The translations under genes and the position numbers were made by a program. Below the pieces are notes generated by a model. It was given only the letters and a program-made list of their open reading frames with translations, was not told where the DNA came from and did not search any database. Below are positions 8,099 to 16,885 of a stretch of DNA of 64,000 nt, piece after piece. Each line of letters opens with the position of its first letter. Within the stretch, counting starts at the first letter, position 1. This DNA comes from Myxococcota bacterium (GTDB lineage Bacteria; Myxococcota_A; Bradymonadia; UBA7976; UBA1532), in the NCBI GenBank assembly GCA_963169045.1, contig CAUJDF010000044.1, positions 434,001 through 498,000 on the forward strand, written 5' to 3'.

Positions 8099-10756
8099 TC
8101 ACTTGCGCGGCGGGCCGTCGAGGCTGCCGAGGTCGACCGAGTCGTCGATGCTGGCGGCGGGCCCGAGGTCGATCGAGACGAGGTCTTCTTCGAAGTCGGG
8201 GCCCAGGTGGTCGGGGCCGCCGGCACGGAAAGCGTCGGCGAGGCGCTCGGTGAAGTCCGCCGGATCGCCGAAGCTCACCCCTCCCATCCGCTCGAGCGCT
8301 CGCGAAAAGCAAGCGCGAACGGCGGGATTGCCGGCGCGATCCTGCGCTGCGGCAAGCGCGCCACGCGCCTCGGGCCCGAGCAGGGCCAGCGTCGTCGCGA
8401 CGCGATCGCCCGCGTCGCCATGCTCGGCAACGTGATCGATGGCCGAAGTGAGGATGCGCCGCCCCATGCGGGCCGCCGCCCGGGCCAGTATCGGCCACTC
8501 GGCGTCGCCGGACTCCGAGACGAGCCGGAGCAGCGGGAGCGCCGCCCGCTCCGAGCGGATCTCGGCGAGGAACAGCGCGCTCGCGAGGCGCAAGCCTGGC
8601 CTCCGCGATCGCAAGCCCCCGAGGAAGGAGCCCTCGAACGACGGTCCGAGCGCCAGCGCCGCCGGCACCACCCGGAGCAGCTCCTCGGGCGCCATCACCT
8701 TGATGGCGTCGAAGATCGCGGGCACGTAGAGCGGCTCGCTACGAGCGAGCAGCGTCCGCGCCGCGTCTGCGCGGTGGGCGCGGTCCTCGAGCAGGTTGAT
8801 GAGCTGCTCCGCGGTCAGCTCGCCGAGATCCTCGACCTCTTCGAGCTCCACCGAGTCGACGTCGGCGTTGATCTCCATCGAGTCACCGCCCTGCGCGGCG
8901 GCCCGCGCCCGCTCGAGCGCGAGCGCGGCGAGCTCCTCGATCTCCTCGTCGACCCTAACCTCGAGCTCCTCGGCGTGGGCGAGCAGCGCCTCCCAGTTGT
9001 CCCAGGCGTCGAGCGGATCCAGCTCGTTCGGACGCAGGTTCAGGCTGACCTCGGCGAAGTGGGCGAGGCACAGCCGGACGAGGGCCGACGAGCTCTCGGC
9101 GAGGCCGAGGTCGAGGGCGCGCTGCCGCAGGTGCGGATCCATGGCCAGGCCGAAGTGGACTGCCGCCTCGAGGACGCGCCGCGACATGGAGTCGAACCAC
9201 GGCAGCGGAAACGAGCGAACGCGCACCAGGTAGTCGCGGCGCTCGGGCGCGCTCCAGTAGGAGAGGATGCCGAGGGCGAGGCGCGCCTCCGCGGCGGTGC
9301 GCACGAACGAGAACGAGTCCTCGCGGAAGTTGTGGCGCAGGCGACCCACGCGATCGAACTCGTCGGCCTCGAACGCGCGGCGGGCGCCAGCGAAGTCGGG
9401 CCGCCCCTTCAATCGGCGTGCGTGCTCGGCGAGCGCCTCCCGCGCGGCGCGAACGTTCGGCTCGAGCGGCAGCCGGAAGCGGCGGCGACCGTGGAACTCG
9501 CCATCAGGACCGTGGAACGCCACCTCGACGTCGAAGTCGGCCTCGAGCGCGTCGAGGACCGCCTCGTGGGCCGGCGCGCCCGGCTCGAGGACGAACGCGA
9601 CGTGGTCGACCACCTCGGAGGTCGCCTCCGTGCCCTCGGAACGGACGAGCAGCAGGTCGACGAGCGGCCCGGCGGGCGTGGTGTGGACCTGGAACCAGAG
9701 CGCGGCGTCGCCCTCCTCGAAGCCGCGGGCGCGGTCCTCGGCGAGACGCGCCGCCGCGTGGATGCGACCCGCCTCGGTGAAGACGTAGCGGTCACCGCCG
9801 GCCGCGCGGGCCGCGTCGAACACCGGCCCCGCGGGGCGGCGCGCCGGCACCAGGTCGTCGACCTTGACGACGTGTGTCGGATCCTCGCGCTCGACGCTGC
9901 CGCCGGGCGCCGACTCGACGGACGACCAGGCCTCATCGATGGCGGCATCCCAACCGTCGCCGCTCCGCTCCTCGGCGGCGACCGGCGATGGCGGCGGCTC
10001 CGCGAGCCCCGCGAGGGCCTCGTCCAGGAGCGAGGACCGCCGCGCCGCGCCGCGGGGCGGCGGGACCGGCGCGTCGTCTGCGGCCGCCGGCAGGTCGACG
10101 GAGAGGGGGACGTCCAAAGACATCTCGGCGTCGACGGAGACCTCCGCCTGGAGCTCCACCGAACGCGCCGGCTTCGGGGCCAGCGCCTCGATCGGGACGA
10201 TCTCCACGGGGGGCGCCGAGGCCTCTGCCCCCTTGACGGCGGGCGCCCCTGCCTTGTCGAGCTTCAGCCGCGACGCGAGCGCCGGCGGATCGAGGCGCGG
10301 CGCCGGCGTGTCGACGGACGCGGCGGGATGCAGCCGCGTCGCCAGATCGGCGGCCCCCGCGACGAGGATCGGTTCGAAGGCGTAGCCGGGCACCCGTTCC
10401 CCGGGCGTGCCGGCCACCGTCTGGATCAACGCCGCCCGGTGCTGCTGCGCGCGATGCCGATGCCCCGCCGGAATCACCAGGAAGAGCCGACCGCCGGTGC
10501 GATCGTGCAGCGCGAACGGCTCTTCGATCACATGAGCCGCGCCACAATCAGGGCACGCCGCATGCCCGATGCCCGCGAAACCGTCCCGCAGGAAGGCGTC
10601 GACGAGCGCCGGATCGGTCGAAGCGTCGATCGACACGGGGTGCCGGCCGCCGTACCAGGCGCCGCACCCACCACACCAGATGGTCGTCTCCGCCGTGCGG
10701 GTCGTCCCCGTCGCACCGGCGTAGCCGCCGGATCGTCCATTGGCCGCGCTGCCCAT
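8099..10756 (-). CDS. CpXC-domain protein with HEAT-like C-terminus
   Basis: 885 aa. The N-terminal ~110 residues fit the CpXC domain: WCGGCGAWYGGRHPVSIDA, then ACPDCGAAHVIEEPF and RLFLVIPAGH, with two CxxC pairs for a structural metal. A Pro/Ala-rich linker (~130-300) follows. The central ~300-560 region has no assignment, and the last ~300 residues contain alpha-helical pairs like HEAT repeats (RSERAALPLLRLVSES, LALLGPEARGALAAA). It has no signal peptide. The ATG has GGGGAGG six bases upstream. Function is unknown in this family; it is co-directional with the metallophosphoesterase one base downstream. Confidence 0.75.
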   Translation of the reverse strand: MGSAANGRSGGYAGATGTTRTAETTIWCGGCGAWYGGRHPVSIDASTDPALVDAFLRDGFAGIGHAACPDCGAAHVIEEPFALHDRTGGRLFLVIPAGHRHRAQQHRAALIQTVAGTPGERVPGYAFEPILVAGAADLATRLHPAASVDTPAPRLDPPALASRLKLDKAGAPAVKGAEASAPPVEIVPIEALAPKPARSVELQAEVSVDAEMSLDVPLSVDLPAAADDAPVPPPRGAARRSSLLDEALAGLAEPPPSPVAAEERSGDGWDAAIDEAWSSVESAPGGSVEREDPTHVVKVDDLVPARRPAGPVFDAARAAGGDRYVFTEAGRIHAAARLAEDRARGFEEGDAALWFQVHTTPAGPLVDLLLVRSEGTEATSEVVDHVAFVLEPGAPAHEAVLDALEADFDVEVAFHGPDGEFHGRRRFRLPLEPNVRAAREALAEHARRLKGRPDFAGARRAFEADEFDRVGRLRHNFREDSFSFVRTAAEARLALGILSYWSAPERRDYLVRVRSFPLPWFDSMSRRVLEAAVHFGLAMDPHLRQRALDLGLAESSSALVRLCLAHFAEVSLNLRPNELDPLDAWDNWEALLAHAEELEVRVDEEIEELAALALERARAAAQGGDSMEINADVDSVELEEVEDLGELTAEQLINLLEDRAHRADAARTLLARSEPLYVPAIFDAIKVMAPEELLRVVPAALALGPSFEGSFLGGLRSRRPGLRLASALFLAEIRSERAALPLLRLVSESGDAEWPILARAAARMGRRILTSAIDHVAEHGDAGDRVATTLALLGPEARGALAAAQDRAGNPAVRACFSRALERMGGVSFGDPADFTERLADAFRAGGPDHLGPDFEEDLVSIDLGPAASIDDSVDLGSLDGPPRK

Positions 10757-10847
10757 GACCGCCTCCCCGATGCGACAGGCGAGTGGAAGCGCACCCTATA
10801 GCACGGGACCCCACCGACCGCAATGACGGGCGGCCGGCCGGCGCCGC

Positions 10848-11378
10848 TCAACGCGCGAGCGCAGCGTCGATACGGGCGACGAGCGCTCGCACGTCGGCGA
10901 GCTGCAGCGCTGCCGCGCTCTCGGCGTCCGGACCGACCAGGCGGAGGCCATCGAGGTCGCGCACCGCCACGGGGTCGACCGCAGCCTCCACGACGCGGAA
11001 CTTCCCCTGGGCCATCCCCGTCGGCCGCAACCGCGCCCCCTCGGCCGGCTCGAGGAACAGGAGCACACGCTCGTCGACGTCGAACCGGGCCGTGCCCTCG
11101 ACGCGCATCTCGAGATCGTCGACGCGGCCGCCCGGCACGCGCACTTCGATGACGCGCTCGCCGCACGATCCCTTGAGGCACTCGTCGACCGCCACGTGGA
11201 CGGCGGTCATGACCAGGTTTCCCTCCCAGCGGCTCTCGAGGTCGACGACGATGCCGGTCACGATGCGCGACGAGCGCACCGCCAGGTCGTCGAGGTCGTA
11301 CGCGGTGACGGTCGTGGCGCCGGCGTTGCCGGCAACGCCGAGGAGGCCGATCGCCAGGCCCAGGTGCAGAGCGCGCAT
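10848..11378 (-). CDS. Exported partner protein of the matrixin metalloprotease
   Basis: 176 aa with the signal peptide MRALHLGLAIGLLGVAGNAGA. The mature protein reads like a small beta-rich domain (SRIVTGIVVDLESRWEGN, VDDLEMRVEGTARFDVDERV). I recognise no named Pfam family. The ATG is two bases after the stop of the matrixin gene and has GGGAG in front, so it is translated from the same message. The tight coupling suggests it works with the protease, for example as an inhibitor, chaperone or substrate; that is inference. Confidence 0.7.
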   Translation of the reverse strand: MRALHLGLAIGLLGVAGNAGATTVTAYDLDDLAVRSSRIVTGIVVDLESRWEGNLVMTAVHVAVDECLKGSCGERVIEVRVPGGRVDDLEMRVEGTARFDVDERVLLFLEPAEGARLRPTGMAQGKFRVVEAAVDPVAVRDLDGLRLVGPDAESAAALQLADVRALVARIDAALAR

Positions 11379-11380
11379 CT

Positions 11381-12238
11381 TCAAACTCCCTTGCGGCGGG
11401 GGCGAGAGCGACGGCGGGCCGCTCCCAACACCATGAGGACGGTCCAGAATCCATACGCCGGCCCGCCGGGGGCGGCGCTGCAGCTCAAGTCGGGCGCGAA
11501 CGACCGCGGATCGCGCGGACCGTCCGCCTGCGGCGGCGGTGCGACCGCGTCGTTGCGGTGCGCGCCGCCGAACACCTCCGGCGACCCGATGGCCGGCGCG
11601 GGCGCCGGCGCTTCCCCGGGGTACAGCGCGCGGAGTGCGGCGACGTCGTCGGTGCTCAGGTCGCGCTTGTGGATCTCGTGGGCGCCGGCGTGCGGGTACA
11701 TCGTCGCCTCGGACACCTCGGAGTGACCGAGGCCGATGAAGTGCCCGACCTCGTGCGCCATCGTGTTCTGGAGGTCGTTCTCCGCCTCGGGGCCGATGCC
11801 CCAGCGGTAGGCCTTCTCGTTGACGACGATGTCCGCGTCCACCAGCTCGCCGGTGCTGACGCGGAACAAGGTGAGCGTGATCGCCAGCGCGTCGGGATCG
11901 TGGACCCACGCATCGCGACTCCAGACGATGGCGTTGCGGTTGCCGTCCGGGTCGTACCGGTCGTAGCCGGGTCGCAGGCCCTCCACGCGCCCCTCGTAGC
12001 GGAAGCGCAGCGCGGCGCCCGGGGTGTGCGCCCAGGCCTCGAAGCCTGCGACGACCGCCCGCTCGGCGGCGTCGATGCCGATGTCGCGAGCACCTTCCGC
12101 CGCGATGGCGAAGGTCACCTCACCCTCGCTCCAGCGCACGGCGCGCCCTTCGTCGTCCCTCTTCAGCTCGTACGCCGACGCGCTGCCCCCCGTCGCGCAG
12201 ATGAACATGCCCAGGGCCGCTAAGGTCGAGTTTCGCAT
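11381..12238 (-). CDS. Matrixin-family metalloprotease with MYXO-CTERM-like tail
   Basis: 285 aa. Signal peptide MRNSTLAALGMFICATGGSASA. The catalytic domain has the metzincin zinc motif AHEVGHFIGLGHS (HExxHxxGxxH) and a Met-turn EATMYPHA, as in matrixins and serralysin-like peptidases. The DLSTDDVAALRALYP helix follows, then a Pro-rich linker. The C-terminus is tripartite: SCSAAPGGP, a short hydrophobic helix (YGFWTVLMVLGA) and RRRSRPRR. This fits the MYXO-CTERM sorting signal processed by myxosortases. It is probably exported and anchored at or released from the cell surface. Active-site residues are intact. Confidence 0.88.
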   Translation of the reverse strand: MRNSTLAALGMFICATGGSASAYELKRDDEGRAVRWSEGEVTFAIAAEGARDIGIDAAERAVVAGFEAWAHTPGAALRFRYEGRVEGLRPGYDRYDPDGNRNAIVWSRDAWVHDPDALAITLTLFRVSTGELVDADIVVNEKAYRWGIGPEAENDLQNTMAHEVGHFIGLGHSEVSEATMYPHAGAHEIHKRDLSTDDVAALRALYPGEAPAPAPAIGSPEVFGGAHRNDAVAPPPQADGPRDPRSFAPDLSCSAAPGGPAYGFWTVLMVLGAARRRSRPRRKGV

Positions 12239-12475
12239 CGGCGCCTCCCCGCATCGATCTCGCGGAGAGGAGATATCAAAGGGCGTGCCACGCCAGAACG
12301 TAGCGAAAATGTAGAAGCCGTCAGCATCCAGCGACCATGCCGGCGATGGTCGCGCCCGACACGGGTCCCACCGTACCTACCCACCCGTCATCCGCCGACG
12401 CCCCCTCAGGGGGCGCTTGACCCTGCGTCCGGGGTGCTCGAAGATCGCTTCAATGGCGCGTATGGAGTTTTTTTG

Positions 12476-12850
12476 TTGATCCGTCGGTGGGCTTCGGCTA
12501 CAAGATGCCCCGCGTTCGCCGCCAAGCTCCTCGCCGCGGCGGCGCTGGTGTCAACACTGTGGGCGGGTGAGGTTCAGGCCGTCGAGGCCCTCGGCCTCCC
12601 CCTCCCTCCGGGCGCGACGCCAGTTGGTTCTCACCGATTTCGTTCCCCCCTCGGCTTCGATGCCACTCTCGAGTGGTACGAACGCCACTTCAAGAAGGGG
12701 GGCGTGAAGTTCGGCTTCGAACCTTTGATTGACCTGCCCGACGTCGCCTCGGCCCACGGCGCATCCCCCAGCGGCAAGTCCCGCTGGTCGGGTTTCAACG
12801 TGAGCGAGTACGGCGGCTCGGTCGTGATCTTTATCATCGAGCGACGCTGA
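12476..12850 (+). CDS. Small exported protein, unknown function
   Basis: About 124 aa. The reading frame is open from 12434, but the GTG there has no ribosome site. TTG at 12476 has GGAG eight bases upstream and gives a signal-peptide-like N-terminus: two Arg, then AAKLLAAAALVSTLWAGEVQA. The mature ~95 residues contain PPGATPVGSHRFRSP and ATLEWYERHFKKGG, a pattern seen in small proteins that describe a residual fold around a Trp-Tyr helix; no family can be named. It ends exactly where the tRNA-Gln gene begins. The start codon is uncertain (12473, 12476 or 12434). Confidence 0.6.
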   Translation: MIRRWASATRCPAFAAKLLAAAALVSTLWAGEVQAVEALGLPLPPGATPVGSHRFRSPLGFDATLEWYERHFKKGGVKFGFEPLIDLPDVASAHGASPSGKSRWSGFNVSEYGGSVVIFIIERR

Positions 12851-12924
12851 TCGGGGATCGTCTAATGGCAGGACAGTGGGCTCTGGTCCCATCAATCTAG
12901 GTTCGACTCCTAGTCCCCGAGCCA
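12851..12924 (+). tRNA. tRNA-Gln (anticodon CTG)
   Basis: A complete cloverleaf. The acceptor stem TCGGGGA pairs with TCCCCGA; the anticodon stem GTGGG pairs with CCCAT (one G-U pair) around the loop CTCTGGT, giving anticodon CTG (codon CAG). The T-arm is CTAGG-TTCGACT-CCTAG. Discriminator G is followed by an encoded CCA (12922-12924). Confidence 0.95.
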
Positions 12925-12950
12925 GCTTGGACGCCTTCTGCGCGTCCCGT

Positions 12951-13025
12951 GGCCCGTTCGTCTAGTGGTTAGGACACCGGCCTCTCACGTCGGCAACAGG
13001 GGTTCAAGTCCCCTACGGGTCACCA
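12951..13025 (+). tRNA. tRNA-Glu (anticodon CTC)
   Basis: A complete cloverleaf. The acceptor GGCCCGT pairs with ACGGGTC (one G-U pair); anticodon stem-loop CCGGC-CTCTCAC-GTCGG gives CTC (codon GAG); the T-arm is AGGGG-TTCAAGT-CCCCT. Discriminator A is followed by encoded CCA (13023-13025). It lies 26 nt after tRNA-Gln and shares its terminator. Confidence 0.95.
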
Positions 13026-13033
13026 GTCGCTGA

Positions 13034-13070
13034 GCCCCCGGCCCCAAAAGGGCCGGGGGCTTTTCTTTTT
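13034..13070 (+). terminator. Rho-independent terminator after the tRNA pair
   Basis: An 11-bp perfect stem GCCCCCGGCCC / GGGCCGGGGGC with loop CAAAA (13034-13060), followed by TTTTCTTTTT. It ends the tRNA transcript and lies 25 bases before queD. Confidence 0.92.
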
Positions 13071-13095
13071 CTGGCGCCCCCCGCGGATCCAATCC

Positions 13096-13497
13096 ATGCG
13101 CGTACGCGTCACCTTCGAATTCTGCGCCTCCCACCAGCTGCCCTACTCGAACGGCCCCTGCCGGGAGCTTCACGGCCACAACTACGTCCTCGAGGTCGAG
13201 CTGAGCGGGCCGATGGATCCGGCGACGGGCATGGTCATGGACTTCGACGAGGTCGACCGCATCGTCAACGCGCGGCTCATCTCGGTCGTCGACCACCGCC
13301 ACCTCAACAACTTCCTCGAAACGCCGACGGCAGAGACCCTGCTGGCGTGGTTCTGGCGCCTGCTGCGGCCGCACCTGCCCCACCTCGCGGTGCTCCGCCT
13401 GCATGAGACCCGACGCTACGTCGCCGAGTTCGAGGCCGCCGATGCCGAAGCGGCGCCCGTCGTGTACGCCCCCGGCTACGCCGGTCCCGACGCCTGA
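13096..13497 (+). CDS. queD: 6-carboxytetrahydropterin synthase / PTPS family (QueD)
   Basis: 133 aa, the usual QueD size. It converts 7,8-dihydroneopterin triphosphate to 6-carboxy-tetrahydropterin in queuosine synthesis; close homologues make 6-pyruvoyl-tetrahydropterin. Zinc ligands are visible in ASHQLP and in CRELHGHNY, where Cys is also the catalytic residue. VMDFDEVDRIV and VVDHRHLNN are family hallmarks, and TAETLLAWFW plus the LHET motif (catalytic Glu) close the domain. The next gene, ribA, is convergent; both enzymes use GTP-derived substrates, but no queuosine operon is visible. Confidence 0.9.
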   Translation: MRVRVTFEFCASHQLPYSNGPCRELHGHNYVLEVELSGPMDPATGMVMDFDEVDRIVNARLISVVDHRHLNNFLETPTAETLLAWFWRLLRPHLPHLAVLRLHETRRYVAEFEAADAEAAPVVYAPGYAGPDA

Positions 13498-13527
13498 GGC
13501 GTCCGCCCCGGCCCAGGAGAGGCCGCC

Positions 13528-14157
13528 TCAGCCCGCCTTGGCGGACTCGGGGCGCAGCACACCGGGCTTGATGAGGTGGCCCATGCGGACGCGCTTCGTC
13601 TCGAGGTAGCTGACGTTGACCTCGTTCACCCCGGTGACGAGCGGCAACCGGCCCTCGACGCGGACGCCGACGTCCTCGAGGCCGCTGAGCTTCGACGGAT
13701 TGTTGGTGAGCAGCACGACGGAGCGCACACCGAGCGCGGCGAGCATCTCCGACGCCGTCTCGTAGGTGCGCAGGTCGTCGTCGAAGCCGAGGAGTCGGTT
13801 CGCTTCGACCGTGTCGGCGCCCTGCGACTGGAGCTCGTAGGCGCGGATCTTGTTGCCGAGGCCGATGCCGCGCCCTTCCTGCCGCAGGTAGAGCACCACG
13901 CCGCGACCCTCGCGCTGAATGTGCTCGAGGGCGGCATCGAGCTGCGCCTTGCAGTCACACTTCAACGAGCCGAGGACCTCGCCCGTGAGGCACTCGGAGT
14001 GCACCCGGCACGGCACCGACTCGCCGCCGTCGAGCTCGCCGACGGAGATGGCGAGGTGCTCCTTCCCGTCGGTGCCCACGTAGACGCGCACGTCGAACTC
14101 GCCGTGCTCGGTCGGCAGGCGGGTCCGCGCGTAGAAGGGGTGGGACGGCGGCTGCAT
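13528..14157 (-). CDS. ribA: GTP cyclohydrolase II
   Basis: 209 aa, standalone (no DHBP synthase domain). It opens GTP to 2,5-diamino-6-ribosylamino-pyrimidinone phosphate, the first step of riboflavin synthesis. VPCRVHSECLTGEVLGSLKC carries the GTP-binding Arg and first zinc Cys; CDCKAQL gives the other zinc cysteines. LRQEGRGIGLGNKIRAYELQ is the catalytic signature, and LTNNPSKLSGLEDVGV is typical of the family end. The ATG at 14157 is preceded by AAGGAGGAG. Confidence 0.96.
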   Translation of the reverse strand: MQPPSHPFYARTRLPTEHGEFDVRVYVGTDGKEHLAISVGELDGGESVPCRVHSECLTGEVLGSLKCDCKAQLDAALEHIQREGRGVVLYLRQEGRGIGLGNKIRAYELQSQGADTVEANRLLGFDDDLRTYETASEMLAALGVRSVVLLTNNPSKLSGLEDVGVRVEGRLPLVTGVNEVNVSYLETKRVRMGHLIKPGVLRPESAKAG

Positions 14158-14288
14158 CGGGTGTCTCCTCCTTGCCCGCCGGGCGGCGGCGGCGGATCGT
14201 AGTCGCGCCCGTTCGGGAGCGTCAAGGCGAGTGCGGGCCGGCAGGTTCGTTCTTTACAACTGGAGCAAAGTGCGCATCAATCCTACCT

Positions 14289-14933
14289 GTGGGACTTGAG
14301 CACACAACCCCTCCCCTGCTCGTCCTGCTGCTCGCGGGCTGCGGATCCCTGGTGCGTCCGTCGGAGCTGCGCCCGGCGCTCCATCCGCTCCTCGAGGGGT
14401 CCGCCACGGCGCGGCCGGCGGCGCTTCCACCCGAGCGCGATGAGGCGTCGAGCGGCACCGATGCCGATTCCGAACTGGCGGCACAGCGCCGGGCGCTGAT
14501 CCAGCGGGCGCTCCAGGCGCTCGACGGCAAACGAGGGCTCGACGGTGACGCGGCGCTCGTGAGGGCAGCGTTCGCCGAAACGCGCCTCGACGCCGCGCCG
14601 GACGCATTCGCCTCGGTGCAGACCCTTCGCGAGCGCTCGCGCCCACGGCGCGGACGGCCGAGACCGGCGGACCTCGTCTTCTTCGCCGGCGTGGACTTCG
14701 GCCCGCGGGTGGGCCTCGTCACCCGCGTCCTGCGAGGCGGCGTCGTCGAGGCGATGTTCATCGCCCGTGGCGCCGTCCGACGCATCCGCTTCGACGTGCG
14801 CCGGCCCGACGAGCGCCGCGTCGACGGCAACATCGTCAACACGTTCGTCCGACCGAAGCGTCGGGACGATCCGCCGGGCACGGCCTACCTCGCCGGTCAG
14901 CTCGTCGACTCGGTCCGCACCCTGCTCGACTGA
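14289..14933 (+). CDS. Lipoprotein with possible NlpC/P60-like C-terminus
   Basis: 214 aa from GTG at 14289, chosen because it places a lipobox (LVLLLAGC) right after the start. A longer open frame extends to 14172 but its leader is not signal-like. The C-terminal part, RPADLVFFAGVDFGPRVGLVTRV, recalls the NlpC/P60 or CHAP core where the family has GDLVFF then HVGIV; here the His position is Arg and no catalytic Cys precedes it. It is therefore perhaps a non-catalytic cell-wall-binding relative. Its 3-prime end overlaps the convergent anti-sigma-like gene by 37 nt. Confidence 0.65.
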   Translation: MGLEHTTPPLLVLLLAGCGSLVRPSELRPALHPLLEGSATARPAALPPERDEASSGTDADSELAAQRRALIQRALQALDGKRGLDGDAALVRAAFAETRLDAAPDAFASVQTLRERSRPRRGRPRPADLVFFAGVDFGPRVGLVTRVLRGGVVEAMFIARGAVRRIRFDVRRPDERRVDGNIVNTFVRPKRRDDPPGTAYLAGQLVDSVRTLLD

Positions 14934-15868
14934 AGGGCGAGCCGCAGCGCGCGCTGTCGCGGCAGTGACAGCTGATGCTCGACGAGCGCCGAGTTCAGGG
15001 CGCACGCGGCGTCCGCGTGCGTCCGCACGGCGGGGGTCAGGCGCTGCCCGGCGGCTTCGAAGTGCGCCTGGCACAGGTTGAAATGCACGATCGCGTCCGC
15101 TCCGTCGCCGGCGAGGCACGCCTCGAGCGCCGGAATCGCCTCGAGCGGGCGCCCGCCGACGATCGCCGGCAGCGTGGCGAGGCAGATCCGAGCGATCCGC
15201 GCGAGGTCCGGCGCGGCGTCGGCGGCGACGCGCCCGAAGCGCTCGGCTGCCCGCGCCTCGTCGCCCGCCTTGATCCAGGCGAGGCCCTGGTAGAACGCGG
15301 CCTTGGGCGCGAGCGCCGGCGCCGCCCGCGCGACCGCTTCCATGCCGGCGACGAGCTCCGCCAGCCGGTCGCGGTCGATCGCGGGCGGCTCGAGGCGGCG
15401 GGCGAGATCGCCGAGGTCGACGCCCTCCAGCTCGTCGGCGTCGTACCAGTCGCGCATCTCGCCGACCATGTCCGAGGCGCGCCGGCGTTCGCCGAGGGGG
15501 TCGTCGATGGCCGCCTCGCGCGCATCGACGTCATCGCCGTAGTCGAAGAGGAACTCGGCCTTGAGCACCTCGTAGAGCAGCGCGCCGAGCGCGTTCAGGT
15601 CTGCGCTCCGCAATCGCGTCGAGAGGGCGTCGAAGTCGGGGACGTCGCCCCGCCGGCCGCCGTCGTCGAGCTCGAAGGGCGCCTCCCGTACCCACCGGTG
15701 CATCACGAGCTGCGTGCGCAGCGATTGGTAGAAGCGGGCACAGCCGGCGCAGCCGCGGAAGTGGGCGTGCACGCCCTCGGCGCGCAGCGTGTCGAGCTCG
15801 CCGTCGAGCAGCCCGATCACGTCGGCCTCGACCTGTTTGCAGCTCAGCCGCGCCGCGTCTGCGTCCAT
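14897..15868 (-). CDS. Zinc-finger anti-sigma-like protein
   Basis: 323 aa. Near the N-terminus is a putative zinc-finger of anti-sigma type (zf-HC2): LSCKQVEADVIGLLDGELD, then HAHFRGCAGCARFYQ, i.e. Cys ... HxxxCxxC. The remaining ~250 residues are helical and TPR-like (AFYQGLAWIKAGDEARAAERF, IVHFNLCQAHFEAAG). There is no clear transmembrane helix, so it would be a soluble anti-sigma factor. It lies 48 nt downstream of a sigma-70 family gene on the same strand, which supports the pairing. Direct binding is inferred. Confidence 0.75.
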   Translation of the reverse strand: MDADAARLSCKQVEADVIGLLDGELDTLRAEGVHAHFRGCAGCARFYQSLRTQLVMHRWVREAPFELDDGGRRGDVPDFDALSTRLRSADLNALGALLYEVLKAEFLFDYGDDVDAREAAIDDPLGERRRASDMVGEMRDWYDADELEGVDLGDLARRLEPPAIDRDRLAELVAGMEAVARAAPALAPKAAFYQGLAWIKAGDEARAAERFGRVAADAAPDLARIARICLATLPAIVGGRPLEAIPALEACLAGDGADAIVHFNLCQAHFEAAGQRLTPAVRTHADAACALNSALVEHQLSLPRQRALRLALQSSRVRTESTS

Positions 15869-15916
15869 GTCCGCGCCTCCAAGCCAGCGGGCGCCATGGT
15901 AGCACGGCGCGGACCG

Positions 15917-16885
15917 TCAGCAGGCGTGCTCGGCCCCGTGCAGGCGGTGGCGGACGAGGCAGGCGGGACAGGGTCCGTCGCCCACCGCGGCCGACCAGGT
16001 CAACAGGTTCAGGCGCACGTGCTTGTCGGCCCGGAGCGCGTGGAAACCGCGATGGCCGGCGGCCCCCTCGAGGTCGCGGAGGAGCGGCGTGAAGGCGCGG
16101 TCGCGAAGCAATCGCGCGCGGCGGATCACGTTGCCGACGTCGGTCCGGCTCAGCCCGAGGCGCTCGGCCACCTCGTCGTAGCTGCGCCCTTCGACCTCGA
16201 CGAGGATCAGCGCGGCGCGCTCGCGGGGCGGCACGGCGTTGGAGGCCGCGAAGACAGCGTCGCGCAGCCGCCACGCCAGCGTGAGGCGCTCACGATTCTC
16301 GATGTCGGCTTCGGGGCTGATGCTCAGCCCGCCGCCGCCGAGCCACGGCGCCCACGTTGCGGCAGGCGGGGTCTCCTCGGGAAGCTCGCCGATGTCGGGG
16401 CGGCGACGCCGAAGGTGGTCGATGGCGCGATGGTCGGCGATGGACAGCAGCAGGGCGTAGCGGAGGGAGTGCTGCGCCCGGCGACCTTCGCGCAGCAGGC
16501 GCTGGATGGCGACCGCCGCGGACGACACCACGTCGGCGACCTCCTCCGGCCCGGCGCCGACGGAGGCCAGCCGTCGGCGTGCGCGCGCCGCCAGCCGCGG
16601 CCCGAGCACCGCGAACACGAAGGTGGCGAGCGGCTCGGCGCGGTAGCCGAGATCGAGGCAACGGTTGAGGATGCGCTCGAACGTCTCCACCGTGTCGACC
16701 GTGGCTTCGTCGTTGAGGGCGCGGCGCAGGATGGCTCGCACCGTGCGGCGCCGTAACGTCCGCTCCTCGTCGTCGTCGGCGCGGCGGAGGCGCGCGTCGA
16801 GCTCAGCCAGGAAGCGTAGCAGCGCAGTCCGCACGAGCAGCGGTCGCCCCGGGTCCGGCGCGTGGGTGGCGGAGAGGGCGATCAT
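15917..16885 (-). CDS. Sigma-70 family (ECF-like) RNA polymerase sigma factor
   Basis: 322 aa from ATG at 16885, preceded by a perfect GGAGGT five bases upstream. Region 2 lies around LRYALLLSIADHRAIDHLRRRRP; region 4 has AVPPRERAALILVEVEGRSY and DEVAERLGLSRTDVGNVIRRAR, a normal helix-turn-helix. There is a long N-terminal segment (~100 aa) and an unusual tail with CPACLVRHRLHGAEHAC, whose Cys/His spacing could bind zinc. Its ATGA start overlaps the stop of the MYXO-CTERM gene, and a zinc-finger anti-sigma-like gene follows. It probably directs transcription of a surface or stress regulon; target promoters are unknown. Confidence 0.85.
   Translation of the reverse strand: MIALSATHAPDPGRPLLVRTALLRFLAELDARLRRADDDEERTLRRRTVRAILRRALNDEATVDTVETFERILNRCLDLGYRAEPLATFVFAVLGPRLAARARRRLASVGAGPEEVADVVSSAAVAIQRLLREGRRAQHSLRYALLLSIADHRAIDHLRRRRPDIGELPEETPPAATWAPWLGGGGLSISPEADIENRERLTLAWRLRDAVFAASNAVPPRERAALILVEVEGRSYDEVAERLGLSRTDVGNVIRRARLLRDRAFTPLLRDLEGAAGHRGFHALRADKHVRLNLLTWSAAVGDGPCPACLVRHRLHGAEHAC

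Noticed and set aside
12399-12415. 7-bp GC hairpin upstream of the small exported protein gene
   Set aside because: No T-run and no linked feature; it may be chance in G+C-rich sequence.
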